From contig NZ_KB902279.1 of the NCBI RefSeq assembly GCF_000379485.1, positions 1-64,000 on the forward strand: a stretch of DNA of 64,000 bases, read 5' to 3'. Position numbers and translations under genes: made by a program. Position 1 is the stretch's first letter. Each line of letters begins with the position of its first letter. Positions 16,473-24,141 of the stretch are shown piece by piece. This DNA comes from Wenxinia marina DSM 24838 (GTDB lineage: Bacteria > Pseudomonadota > Alphaproteobacteria > Rhodobacterales > Rhodobacteraceae). The notes under the pieces were generated by a model that worked only from the letters and a program-made list of their open reading frames with translations, was not told the origin of the DNA and ran no database searches.

Positions 16473-17126
16473 CTAGCGCCCCCTCCCCCCGCCTTCAAGG
16501 CGCGGCGCGTAGGGACGCCGCAGCTCGGCCATCCAGCCGAGGACGATCGCGTTGAGCAGGTGCCACAGCCAGTGCGTCCCCTGCGGGAGCCGGTCGCAGA
16601 GCGGGGCGTCCAGCGCGCGAACGGTGATGGAGACGCCGAGGAGCGCGGCGGCGGCGATCAGGCCCCAGCCCAGCGGCGGCGCGGGCCGGACGAGCGCCAC
16701 GCCCCACGCGCCGATCAGGATCGCGATGGCGATGTAGAATGCATTCGCGCCGAGCGCCGGGGCCGCGACCTGCAACTGGTGCCCGCCGATCACGGCGAAG
16801 CCGAGGTAGAAGGCGGCGATGACGAGGCCGGCGGTGCCGCCACGACCGAGGAAATCCCGGACCGCGGCGTGAAGATAGATCGCCGCGAAGGCCAGGATGG
16901 TCAGCGTGTCGAGGACCCCGGCCCAACCCCGCGCCAGCGTGTGCCACAGGCCGCTCGCCACGCCGATGGCCAGGAGCGCGAGCGCGAGCGCCCGCCCGGT
17001 GCGGTCGACGGCCCGGGCCCAGGTGATCCACGCGGCGAGGAGGAAGGCGACGTTGGTGACGGCGTTCAGCGGCTCGGCCCAGAGGTCCGGGTCGATGCGC
17101 TCGCAGTAGCCGAAGGTCGGGTCCAT
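16473..17126 (-). CDS. Ceramidase-family (CREST) membrane protein
   Basis: A 217-aa integral membrane hydrolase-like protein of the alkaline ceramidase family. The signature Y-C-E-R near the N-terminus and A-E-P-L-N-A-V-T-N-V-A-F-L-L-A-A in helix 1 are clear. The metal/catalytic residues of the CREST superfamily appear as S-G-L-W-H-T and the late G-T-H-W-L-W-H-L-L-N-A-I pair of His. About seven hydrophobic helices are present. Bacterial members are of untested substrate, and many bacteria carrying them lack sphingolipids. It stands 30 bases upstream of gatC on the same strand. Confidence 0.88.
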   Translation of the reverse strand: MDPTFGYCERIDPDLWAEPLNAVTNVAFLLAAWITWARAVDRTGRALALALLAIGVASGLWHTLARGWAGVLDTLTILAFAAIYLHAAVRDFLGRGGTAGLVIAAFYLGFAVIGGHQLQVAAPALGANAFYIAIAILIGAWGVALVRPAPPLGWGLIAAAALLGVSITVRALDAPLCDRLPQGTHWLWHLLNAIVLGWMAELRRPYAPRLEGGGRGR

Positions 17127-17158
17127 CGCCGCGCAGGATCGTCGGACGGCGCGCGCGC

Positions 17159-17242
17159 CGCAAGCGGCGCGTGGGGGGCGCTGCCCCCCGGCCGCGCGGG
17201 GCGCGGCCTCCCCCCGGAGGTATTTGAGGCAAGATAGGGGAG
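17159..17242 (-). repeat. 3'-flanking structured element, copy 1 (after soxG)
   Basis: It begins about 19 nt after the soxG stop on the minus strand. It reads CTCAAATACCTCCGGGGGGAG and then forms stem GGCCGCGC/GCGCGGCC (plus 17190-17208), stem GGGGGGC/GCCCCCC (plus 17173-17189) and a smaller third stem with GCGGCGC. The same order of a short AAATAyC word, GGGGGGAG and two adjacent hairpins is found after the gene ending at 34360, with different stem sequences. A 3'-end or terminator role is inferred. Confidence 0.6.
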
Positions 17243-17246
17243 CCGG

Positions 17247-17792
17247 TCAGGCGCGGGCGGCGGCGTGGCGCATCGCGCGCCGGAGGTCGTGGACGAGGGT
17301 TCCGGCCATCGAGCGCATGACCCGCAGTTCGAACGCCTCGGGCCCGAGGCGGGTGACGGTTGCGGTCATGTGGCCGAGGAGGGTGCGGGCGGTGGCGCCC
17401 TCGGGGAACGCGGAGGGGCGCAGGTCGAGAGGGACGAGGCGCGCGAGGACCGCCTCGGCGGCCGGGCCCTCCAGCCGGGCGGCGGCCTCGGCGTCGGTCA
17501 GGTCGGTGAGGGCGGCGGTGTCGCTCAGGCCGTCGGGCGGGGCGGCGCCGATCAGGAGGGCGCGGCCGGGGCCGGTCCAGAGGAGGCGGACCTCCCCCGC
17601 GGACTGGTGTTCGTTCGGCCCTGAGAACGGCAGGCCGAACGCCTCCCTCAGGGCGGTGGAGACGCCGTCCTCGCGGCCGGCGAAGGGGGCGATGCCGGTC
17701 GTGCGGGCCTCCGGCATCGCCGACAGGGCGACATCGCCTTCCGACAGCGGCAGGGCGCCGTCCCAGGGGTCCGCCGCGATCAGCTCAACCAC
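17247..17792 (-). CDS. soxG: Sarcosine oxidase subunit gamma
   Basis: A 181-aa subunit of heterotetrameric sarcosine oxidase. It resembles a half-size GcvT/aminomethyltransferase-like fold and carries the family's L-L-W-T-G-P-G-R-A-L-L-I-G and V-L-A-R-L-V-P-L-D-L-R-P segments. The closing basic helix V-H-D-L-R-R-A-M-R-H is typical. It starts with GTG at 17792 and overlaps the end of soxA by 8 bases, the usual last gene of soxBDAG. It is structural, holding the complex together with the alpha subunit. Confidence 0.93.
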   Translation of the reverse strand: MVELIAADPWDGALPLSEGDVALSAMPEARTTGIAPFAGREDGVSTALREAFGLPFSGPNEHQSAGEVRLLWTGPGRALLIGAAPPDGLSDTAALTDLTDAEAAARLEGPAAEAVLARLVPLDLRPSAFPEGATARTLLGHMTATVTRLGPEAFELRVMRSMAGTLVHDLRRAMRHAAARA

Positions 17793-20667
17793 GCATCCGC
17801 CCTCCGTCCGGGTCGTAGGCGCAGGTCGGGCCGACCCGCACCTCCGTCTCGACGTGGCGCATCGCGTCGACGAGGCGGATCACCTCGCCGTGCCGCTCCG
17901 GTCCGCCGCGCAGCAGCGCGAGGCCGAGCGCGTGGCCCAGCGTCGGCGAATGGCCGGCGGAGGTGACGTGCCCCTGCCCGTTCGGCCGCGTCGCCGCGGC
18001 GCTGCGGTCGTAGAGGTGGGCGCCGGCGGTCATCACGCCCGCCGGGTCGATCGGGACGAGCCCGACGAGGCGGGGCCGGTCGGGATCGACGAGGCCGGGC
18101 CGGCGGGAGGCGGCGACGCCGATCGCGTCCTTGTCCGCCACCATCCCGCCGAGGCCGAGGTCGTAGGCGGTGGTCCGCCCGTCCATCTCGGCATGGGTCA
18201 GGAAGCCCTTCTCCAACCGCAGGACGTTCAGCGCCTCCAGCCCGTAGGGTGCGCCGCCGAGGCTTTCGGCCTGGGCCACCGCCAGCCGCCAGAGCGATGC
18301 GCCGAAGCGGGCGGGGACGGCGATCTCGTAGCCTTCCTCGCCGGAGAAGGAGATGCGGAAGAGGCGCGCGGGGGCGCCGCCGAGCGTGGTCTCGGCACAG
18401 CCCATGAAGGGGAGCAGGGGCAGGTCGCCGAGGCTGTCAAGAAGGCGCCGCGCCAGCGGGCCGGCGACGGCGATCTGGGTCCAGTGGTCGGTCACCGAAA
18501 CGAGGCTCACGTCCAGATCCCGCGCGAGGCACTGCCGCGCGTAGTCCATGTGCCGCATCACCGGCCCCGCCGCGGCGGTGGTCGTCGTGACGATCCAACG
18601 TCCGCCCGGCAGCCGCGCACAGGTGCCGTCGTCCATGACGTGTCCGTCCTCGCGCAGCATCAGGCCGTAGCGGACGCGCCCCTCGGCCAGCGTGGACATG
18701 CGGTTCGCGTAGACGATGTCGAGGAAGGCGCCGGCGTCCGGCCCCTGCACCTCGATCTTGCCGAGGGTGGAGACGTCGCAGACGCCCACCCGCTCGCGCA
18801 CCGTGCGGACCTCGCGGTCGCAGGACTGGCGCCATGTCGTCTCGCCCGGCGCGGGGTAGTACGAGGGCCGGACCCACAGCCCCGCCTCGATCATCGGCGC
18901 ACCCCTCCGGCGGTGGTCGGTGTCCGCCGCCGTCCGCCGCTCGGGCGCGAAGCCCCGGCCGCGGGCGCCGGCGCCCATGGCGGCGATGGGGACGGGCACG
19001 TACGGCGGGCGGAAGGTCGTCGTGCCGGTCGCGGGGATGCCGCGGCCCGTGGCGTCCGCGAGCAGCGCGAGGGCGGCGACGTTCGACGTCTTGCCCTGGT
19101 CGGCGGCCATGCCTTGCGTCGTGTAGCGCTTCATGTGCTCGACCGAACGAAACGCCTCCTGCGCGGACAGGCGGATGTCCTTGTCGGTTACGTCGTTCTG
19201 CAGGTCGAGCCACTTGCGGCCCGTCGCCTCCACCATCCAGAAGGCCTGCTGGCGCACCGGGCGGTCCTCGGCCCGCGGCAGCGGAGCCTCGGGTGCGGAG
19301 CGGCCCAGCGCCGCCAGCGCGTCGCGGCCGGCGGCCGCGCCGCCCGCCAGCGCGCCATGGGTGGAGAAGTCGCCGCGCGCCGCGCCCGCCGCCGCGAGGC
19401 CCCGTACCGCGTCCGGCGTCGGCACGAAGGTCGCGAGCGCCTCGTCCCACCGCGGCCGGCCATTATGGTGGCACGTGAAATGCAGCGCCGGGTTCCAGCC
19501 GCCCGAGACGGCGAGGCAGTCCGCGTGCAGGCTCCGCGCCCCGCCCGCATGGGTCACCGTCAGCGTCGCGATCCCGTGCCGGCCGGTCGTCCCGGTGACG
19601 CGGGCGCGGGTGAGGACCTCGAACCCGTCCCCCGCCGGCGCGTCCTCGCGGGCGTCGAGCATGACCGCCTCCACGCCCGCCCGCGTCAGGTCGCGCGCCG
19701 TCCGGTGCGCGTCGTCCGTCGCGCCGAAGACCGCGACCTCGCGCCCCGCCGCCACGCCGTAGCGGTGCAGGTACCCCCGCACGGCGCCCGCCAGCATGAC
19801 GCCCGGCCGGTCGTTGCCGGGAAAGGCGATGGACCGCTCGATTGCGCCGGAGGCGAGGATCGCGCGGGCGCAGGTGATCCGCCAGAACGTGTCCGACGCC
19901 CCCCGCTGCAACGCGCCGTAGACGCCGCCGTCGTAGGCGCCGGTGACGGTGGTGCGCGGCATCAGCCGGACGTTCGGCAGGGAGGCCAGCTCCTCCACCG
20001 CCTCCTCCGCCCAGTCGGCGGCCGAGAGACCGTCCACCTCCTCCGCCTCCATCAGCAGGCGGCCGCCCATGCGGGGATGCTCGTCGGCGAGGATCACGTC
20101 CGCGCCCGCCCGCCCGGCCGTCAGCGCGGCCATCAGGCCGGCGGGGCCGGCGCCGATGACCAGCAGCTCGCAGAAGGAGTAGGCCTTGTCCGCGTCGTCC
20201 TCCGCCGGGACGCCCGACAGGCGGCCGAGGCCGGCGGCGCGGCGGATCGCGGGCTCGTAGAGCCGCTCCCAGAAGGCGCGGGGCCACATGAAGGTCTTGT
20301 AGTAGAAGCCCGCTCCGAAGAACGGGTGCAGGAGGTCGGCCGCCGCCATGACGTCGACGCGGAGCGACGGCCAGGCGTTCTGGCTGCGCACCTCCAGCCC
20401 CTCCGCCGCCTCGACCATCGTCGCCCGGGCGTTCGGCTCCTGCCCCTGCCCGCGGCCGACGGTGACCAGCGCCGACGGCTCTTCCGAGCCGCAGGTGAAG
20501 ATGCCGCGCGGGCGGTGGTACTTGAACGACCGCCCGACGAGGCGGACGCCGTTCGCCAGCAGCGCCGAGGCGACGGTGTCGCCGGAGAAGGCGTCGATCC
20601 GCCGCCCGTCGAAGGTGAAGGACAGGGGTGACGTCCGGTCGATCAGGCCGTGACCGTCCAGCCTCAC
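17785..20667 (-). CDS. soxA: Sarcosine oxidase subunit alpha
   Basis: A 960-aa catalytic subunit. Order: an N-terminal Fer2_4-like domain (S-F-K-Y-H-R-P-R-G, G-S-E-E-P-S-A), an NAD-binding dinucleotide fold (L-L-V-I-G-A-G-P-A-G-L-M-A-A-L, about 170), a pyridine-nucleotide disulphide oxidoreductase-like region with a Cys-depleted A-I-L-A-S-G-A-I-E-R-S, then a C-terminal GcvT/THF-binding domain (about 590-960, with V-R-E-R-V-G-V-C-D-V-S-T-L-G-K and E-K-G-F-L-T-H). The complex oxidises sarcosine to glycine, H2O2 and 5,10-methylene-THF. It starts at GTG 20667, overlapping the soxD stop (GTGA). Confidence 0.96.
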   Translation of the reverse strand: MRLDGHGLIDRTSPLSFTFDGRRIDAFSGDTVASALLANGVRLVGRSFKYHRPRGIFTCGSEEPSALVTVGRGQGQEPNARATMVEAAEGLEVRSQNAWPSLRVDVMAAADLLHPFFGAGFYYKTFMWPRAFWERLYEPAIRRAAGLGRLSGVPAEDDADKAYSFCELLVIGAGPAGLMAALTAGRAGADVILADEHPRMGGRLLMEAEEVDGLSAADWAEEAVEELASLPNVRLMPRTTVTGAYDGGVYGALQRGASDTFWRITCARAILASGAIERSIAFPGNDRPGVMLAGAVRGYLHRYGVAAGREVAVFGATDDAHRTARDLTRAGVEAVMLDAREDAPAGDGFEVLTRARVTGTTGRHGIATLTVTHAGGARSLHADCLAVSGGWNPALHFTCHHNGRPRWDEALATFVPTPDAVRGLAAAGAARGDFSTHGALAGGAAAGRDALAALGRSAPEAPLPRAEDRPVRQQAFWMVEATGRKWLDLQNDVTDKDIRLSAQEAFRSVEHMKRYTTQGMAADQGKTSNVAALALLADATGRGIPATGTTTFRPPYVPVPIAAMGAGARGRGFAPERRTAADTDHRRRGAPMIEAGLWVRPSYYPAPGETTWRQSCDREVRTVRERVGVCDVSTLGKIEVQGPDAGAFLDIVYANRMSTLAEGRVRYGLMLREDGHVMDDGTCARLPGGRWIVTTTTAAAGPVMRHMDYARQCLARDLDVSLVSVTDHWTQIAVAGPLARRLLDSLGDLPLLPFMGCAETTLGGAPARLFRISFSGEEGYEIAVPARFGASLWRLAVAQAESLGGAPYGLEALNVLRLEKGFLTHAEMDGRTTAYDLGLGGMVADKDAIGVAASRRPGLVDPDRPRLVGLVPIDPAGVMTAGAHLYDRSAAATRPNGQGHVTSAGHSPTLGHALGLALLRGGPERHGEVIRLVDAMRHVETEVRVGPTCAYDPDGGRMRG

Positions 20668-20909
20668 GGCGCCGCGCTCCCGTGGACGGCGTGGGTGCGG
20701 GTGTCGCGGGTGATCACGGCCCAGGCGCGGCAGGGCTCGTGGTACCACAGCTCGCGGCTCTCGCCCTCGGGGTTGTCGCGCAGGTGCAGGTAGGCATTCC
20801 ACGCCGCCTCGCCGGCGTCCGGCGCCGGGCGGTCCAGCAGCGAGGCCGGCCCGTGATAGGTGAATTCGCGACGGTCGCGGGCGCCGCAGTGCGGGCAGGT
20901 CAGGCGCAT
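20664..20909 (-). CDS. soxD: Sarcosine oxidase subunit delta
   Basis: An 81-aa zinc-binding subunit. MRLTCPHCGARDRREFTY holds the first C-P-x-C-G zinc ligands. Y-H-G-P-A and W-Y-H-E-P-C-R-A-W-A-V-I-T-R-D-T-R-T-H are invariant family blocks, and the latter supplies further zinc ligands (His and Cys). It lies between soxB and soxA, with a GTGA overlap into soxA. Length is normal, slightly short at the C-terminus. Confidence 0.95.
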   Translation of the reverse strand: MRLTCPHCGARDRREFTYHGPASLLDRPAPDAGEAAWNAYLHLRDNPEGESRELWYHEPCRAWAVITRDTRTHAVHGSAAP

Positions 20910-21026
20910 GCGCCGCCCTCGCCCCGCGCCACCGCCCGCGGATGACTCGCCACCCCTGCCCCTCTCACCGAGCCATAAGTATCCAAGCCGGACGCCGCCG
21001 CCCGCGGAACGGCGACATGATGCGCC

Positions 21027-22280
21027 TCAGTGCAGGTGATGCTGCGCACCCGTCCCCTCCTCGTCCATCAGGCCGCGGCCGGTGCGGAAGCGGTCCAGCC
21101 GGAACCGCGCCGCACTCTCGTGCGGGGCGCCCGTCGCGATCAGGTGCGCCAGCGCCCAGCCCGAGGCGGGCACGGCCTTGAAGCCGCCGTAGTTCCAGCC
21201 GCAGTTCAGGAACAGCCCCTCGACGTCCGTCCGGTCGATCACCGGCGAGCCGTCGGGCGACATGTCCATGATGCCGCCCCAGCTCCGCACGACCTTGGCC
21301 CGGCCGATCACCGGCATCAGCGTCATCGCCGCCTCCATCACGTGCTCGGCCATGGGCAGGTTGCCGCGCTGCGCGTAGGACGGATGGAAGTCGAGGTCGC
21401 CGCCGAAGACGAGGCCGCCCTTGTCGGACTGGCTGATGTAGAAGTGGCCCATGCCGAAGCTGACGACGTGGTCGATCACCGGCTTCAGCCCCTCGGTCAC
21501 GAAGGCCTGCAGGACGTGGCTCTCGATCGGCACGCGCAGGCCCGCCATCGCGGCGACCTGACTGGTCCGGCCCGCCACGACGATGGCGACGCTCTCCGCC
21601 TCGATCGGGCCCCGGGTCGTCTCGACCCCGCGCACCCGCCCGTTCTCCACCCGGATGCCGGTGACGCCGCAGTTCTGGATCAGGTCGACGCCGCGCGCGT
21701 CGGCGGCGCGGGCGTAGCCCCAGGCGACCGCGTCGTGCCGTGCGGTGCCGCCGCGGGGGTGCAGCAGGCCGCCGTGGATCGGGAAGCGCGCCTGCTCGAA
21801 GTCGAGATAGGGCAGCAGCCCGCGCACCCCCTCGCGGTCCAGCAGCACCGCGTCGTCGCCCTGCGCCGCCATCGCGTTGCCGCGGCGGACGAAGGCATCG
21901 CGCTGGCCGTCGGAGTGGAACAGGTTGATGAGGCCGCGCTGGCTGTGCATCACGTTGTAGCCGAGCTCGCCCTCCAGCCCTTCCCACAGCTTCAGCGAGT
22001 GCGAGTAGAACTCCGAGTTGCCCGGCAGGAAGTAGTTGGCGCGCACGATGGTCGTGTTCCGCCCGATGTTGCCGGAGCCGAGCCAGCCCTTTTCCAGCAC
22101 CGCGACGTCGGTGATTCCGTGGTTCCTGGCCAGGTAATAGGCGGTGGACAGGCCGTGCCCGCCGCCGCCGATGACGAGGACCTTGTAGCGCGCCTTCGGC
22201 TCCGGTTCGCGCCAGACGGGCCGCCAGCCGCGGTTGCCCGTCAGCCCCTCCCAGAAAACCCGGAACCCCGAATAGCCCAT
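21027..22280 (-). CDS. soxB: Sarcosine oxidase subunit beta
   Basis: A 417-aa flavoprotein subunit carrying non-covalent FAD and, at the interface, covalent FMN. The FAD-binding fold is V-L-V-I-G-G-G-G-H-G-L-S-T-A-Y-Y-L-A (about 32-50), followed by G-W-L-G-S-G-N-I-G-R-N-T-T-I-V-R-A-N-Y, the hallmark of SoxB. The C-terminal G-N-C-G-W-N-Y-G-G-F-K-A-V-P-A-S-G region completes the DAO fold. ATG 22280 has AGGGGAG upstream, and a longer frame upstream is an out-of-phase reading of gdh. It is the first sox gene, 56 bases after gdh. Confidence 0.96.
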   Translation of the reverse strand: MGYSGFRVFWEGLTGNRGWRPVWREPEPKARYKVLVIGGGGHGLSTAYYLARNHGITDVAVLEKGWLGSGNIGRNTTIVRANYFLPGNSEFYSHSLKLWEGLEGELGYNVMHSQRGLINLFHSDGQRDAFVRRGNAMAAQGDDAVLLDREGVRGLLPYLDFEQARFPIHGGLLHPRGGTARHDAVAWGYARAADARGVDLIQNCGVTGIRVENGRVRGVETTRGPIEAESVAIVVAGRTSQVAAMAGLRVPIESHVLQAFVTEGLKPVIDHVVSFGMGHFYISQSDKGGLVFGGDLDFHPSYAQRGNLPMAEHVMEAAMTLMPVIGRAKVVRSWGGIMDMSPDGSPVIDRTDVEGLFLNCGWNYGGFKAVPASGWALAHLIATGAPHESAARFRLDRFRTGRGLMDEEGTGAQHHLH

Positions 22281-22336
22281 CGCACTCCCCTGCCCGGCCA
22301 CCCTAGCCGGCGGCGCGGCAGGGGCAATGGGGCCTG

Positions 22337-23779
22337 TCAGAGGCCCTTGGCGCGGTAGCTCGCCGCGACCCGGCCGATGGCGACGAGGTAGGCGGCGGTG
22401 CGCAGGTCGTGCACGTCGTCGCGGCTCCACCACACCTCGCGCATCGCCTGGTAGGCGGTGCGCATCGTGTCGTCGAGGCCGGAGCGGACCAGCGCCAGCT
22501 CGTCCGCGCCCTTGAGGTAGCGCGACTTGAAGTCGGGCGAGAGCGTCCAGCCGAGGCCCTTGTCCGCGCTCAATCGCTCCAGCTCTTCCACGATCAGGTG
22601 GTGCTCGGTCTCCTCCGCCCGGCGCTGCATCCGGCCGAAGCGGATGTGGGAGAGGTTCTTGACCCACTCGAAATAGCTGACCGTCACGCCGCCGGCGTTG
22701 GCGTACATGTCGGGGATGATGACGGTGCCCTTGCCGCGCAGCACCTCGTCGCCGCCGGCCGTGATCGGCCCGTTCGCCGCCTCGATGATCAGCGGCGCCT
22801 TGATCCGCTCGGCGTTGCCGAGGTGGATGACGCCCTCCAGCGCGGCGGGGATGAGGATGTCGCACTCGGCCTCCAGGACGCTGGCGCCGTCCTCGACCAT
22901 GCGGGCGGACGGGAAGCCCTTTATCGTGCCGTGCTTGCCGATCCACTGCTTCAGCGCCTCGATGTCGATGCCGTCGCCCGACAGCAGCGCGCCGTCGCGT
23001 TCGATCACGCCGGTGATGCGGCAGCCGTCCTCCTCGGACAGGAACTTGGCGGCGTGGTAGCCGACGTTGCCGAGGCCCTGGACGATCACCCGCTTGCCCT
23101 CCAGCGAACCCGACAGGTTCGCCTTCGCCACGTCCTCGGGATGGCGGAAGAACTCGCGCAAGGCGAACTGCACGCCGCGGCCTGTCGCCTCGACCCGGCC
23201 GGCGATGCCGCCGGAATTGAGCGGCTTGCCGGTGACGCAGGCGCTGGCGTTGATGTCGGTGGTGTTCATCCGCCGGTACTGGTCGGCGATCCACGCCATC
23301 TCGCGCTCGCCCGTGCCCATGTCGGGGGCGGGTACGTTCTGGGCCGGGTTGATGAGGTCGCGCTTGGCCAGCTCGTAGGCGAAGCGGCGGGTGATCAGCT
23401 CCAGCTCGTGCTCCTCCCACTCTCGGGGGTCGATGCGGAGGCCCCCCTTGGAGCCGCCGTAGGGCACCTCGACCAGCGCGCACTTGTAGGTCATCAGCGC
23501 CGCCAGCGCCTCGACCTCGTCCTGATGGACGTTGGGGGCGTAGCGGATGCCGCCCTTCACCGGCTCCATGTGCTCGGAATGGACCGAGCGGTAACCGGTG
23601 AAGGTGACGATCCGGCCGCGCAGGCGCACGCCGAAGCGCACCGTATAGGTCGCGTTGCAGACGCGGATCTTCTCCTCGAGGCCGGGGGAGAGGTCCATCA
23701 GCGCGACGGCGCGGTTGAACATGATGTCGACGCTGTCGCGGAAGCTCGGCTCCACCGGGGTCACGGGCTGATCGTTCAT
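22337..23779 (-). CDS. Glu/Leu/Phe/Val dehydrogenase (glutamate dehydrogenase)
   Basis: A 480-aa hexameric-type NAD(P)-dependent glutamate dehydrogenase converting glutamate to 2-oxoglutarate and ammonia. It has K-G-G-I-R-Y-A-P, the catalytic-Lys block V-P-Y-G-G-S-K-G-G-L-R-I-D-P, P-A-P-D-M-G-T, the Rossmann G-L-G-N-V-G and N-A-G-G-V-T-V-S-Y-F-E-W. The ATG at 23779 follows AGGAAGG. It is positioned as the promoter-proximal gene of the soxBDAG run, all on the minus strand with short gaps, so the enzyme probably handles nitrogen released in glycine/sarcosine use. Cofactor preference cannot be read reliably. Confidence 0.94.
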   Translation of the reverse strand: MNDQPVTPVEPSFRDSVDIMFNRAVALMDLSPGLEEKIRVCNATYTVRFGVRLRGRIVTFTGYRSVHSEHMEPVKGGIRYAPNVHQDEVEALAALMTYKCALVEVPYGGSKGGLRIDPREWEEHELELITRRFAYELAKRDLINPAQNVPAPDMGTGEREMAWIADQYRRMNTTDINASACVTGKPLNSGGIAGRVEATGRGVQFALREFFRHPEDVAKANLSGSLEGKRVIVQGLGNVGYHAAKFLSEEDGCRITGVIERDGALLSGDGIDIEALKQWIGKHGTIKGFPSARMVEDGASVLEAECDILIPAALEGVIHLGNAERIKAPLIIEAANGPITAGGDEVLRGKGTVIIPDMYANAGGVTVSYFEWVKNLSHIRFGRMQRRAEETEHHLIVEELERLSADKGLGWTLSPDFKSRYLKGADELALVRSGLDDTMRTAYQAMREVWWSRDDVHDLRTAAYLVAIGRVAASYRAKGL

Positions 23780-24141
23780 CGTCGGTTTCCTTCCTGTCGG
23801 GCGCGGATCGCCCGCGCCATGGCCGGCCGTTGGATCGGCCGCGCCCACGGTGACGATCCTAGTCCCGAATCGGGCGGGGTCAGCCCGAAATGTGGCGCGT
23901 GCAGACTGGCCGCCTTTGGTTAACCGCACTTTGAAGCCGATTGTCTCCGCCCCGGAACGGGTGCGGCCCGCCGACCTGAATTGTCGGCCAGACTGCGGAA
24001 AATCCAGCCTATTTCCGGAAGCTGCCGCCTCATTTCCGCCATCACTCAAAGGCAACCTAAACGTGGCCGGGATCCGGGGGGATCCTTGCCGACGGCGCCG
24101 GCTTTTTCCGGCACCGCTACATGCGTCTGATGGAGACCGAC
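23780..24141. other. Divergent control region between gdh-sox and the first Tad cassette
   Basis: The 360 bases between divergent genes hold no coding sequence that I trust. It contains GGTTAACCG (23918-23926), a TTAACC half-site like that bound by CtrA in alphaproteobacteria. A matching TTAACCG lies upstream of the second Tad cassette at 26987. No clear -35/-10 pair stands out for the gdh side. Confidence 0.5.

Noticed and set aside
17224-20631. An 1135-residue plus-strand frame opposite soxA
   Set aside because: It is antisense to soxA and soxG, of low complexity, with no domain. High GC makes long antisense frames common here.
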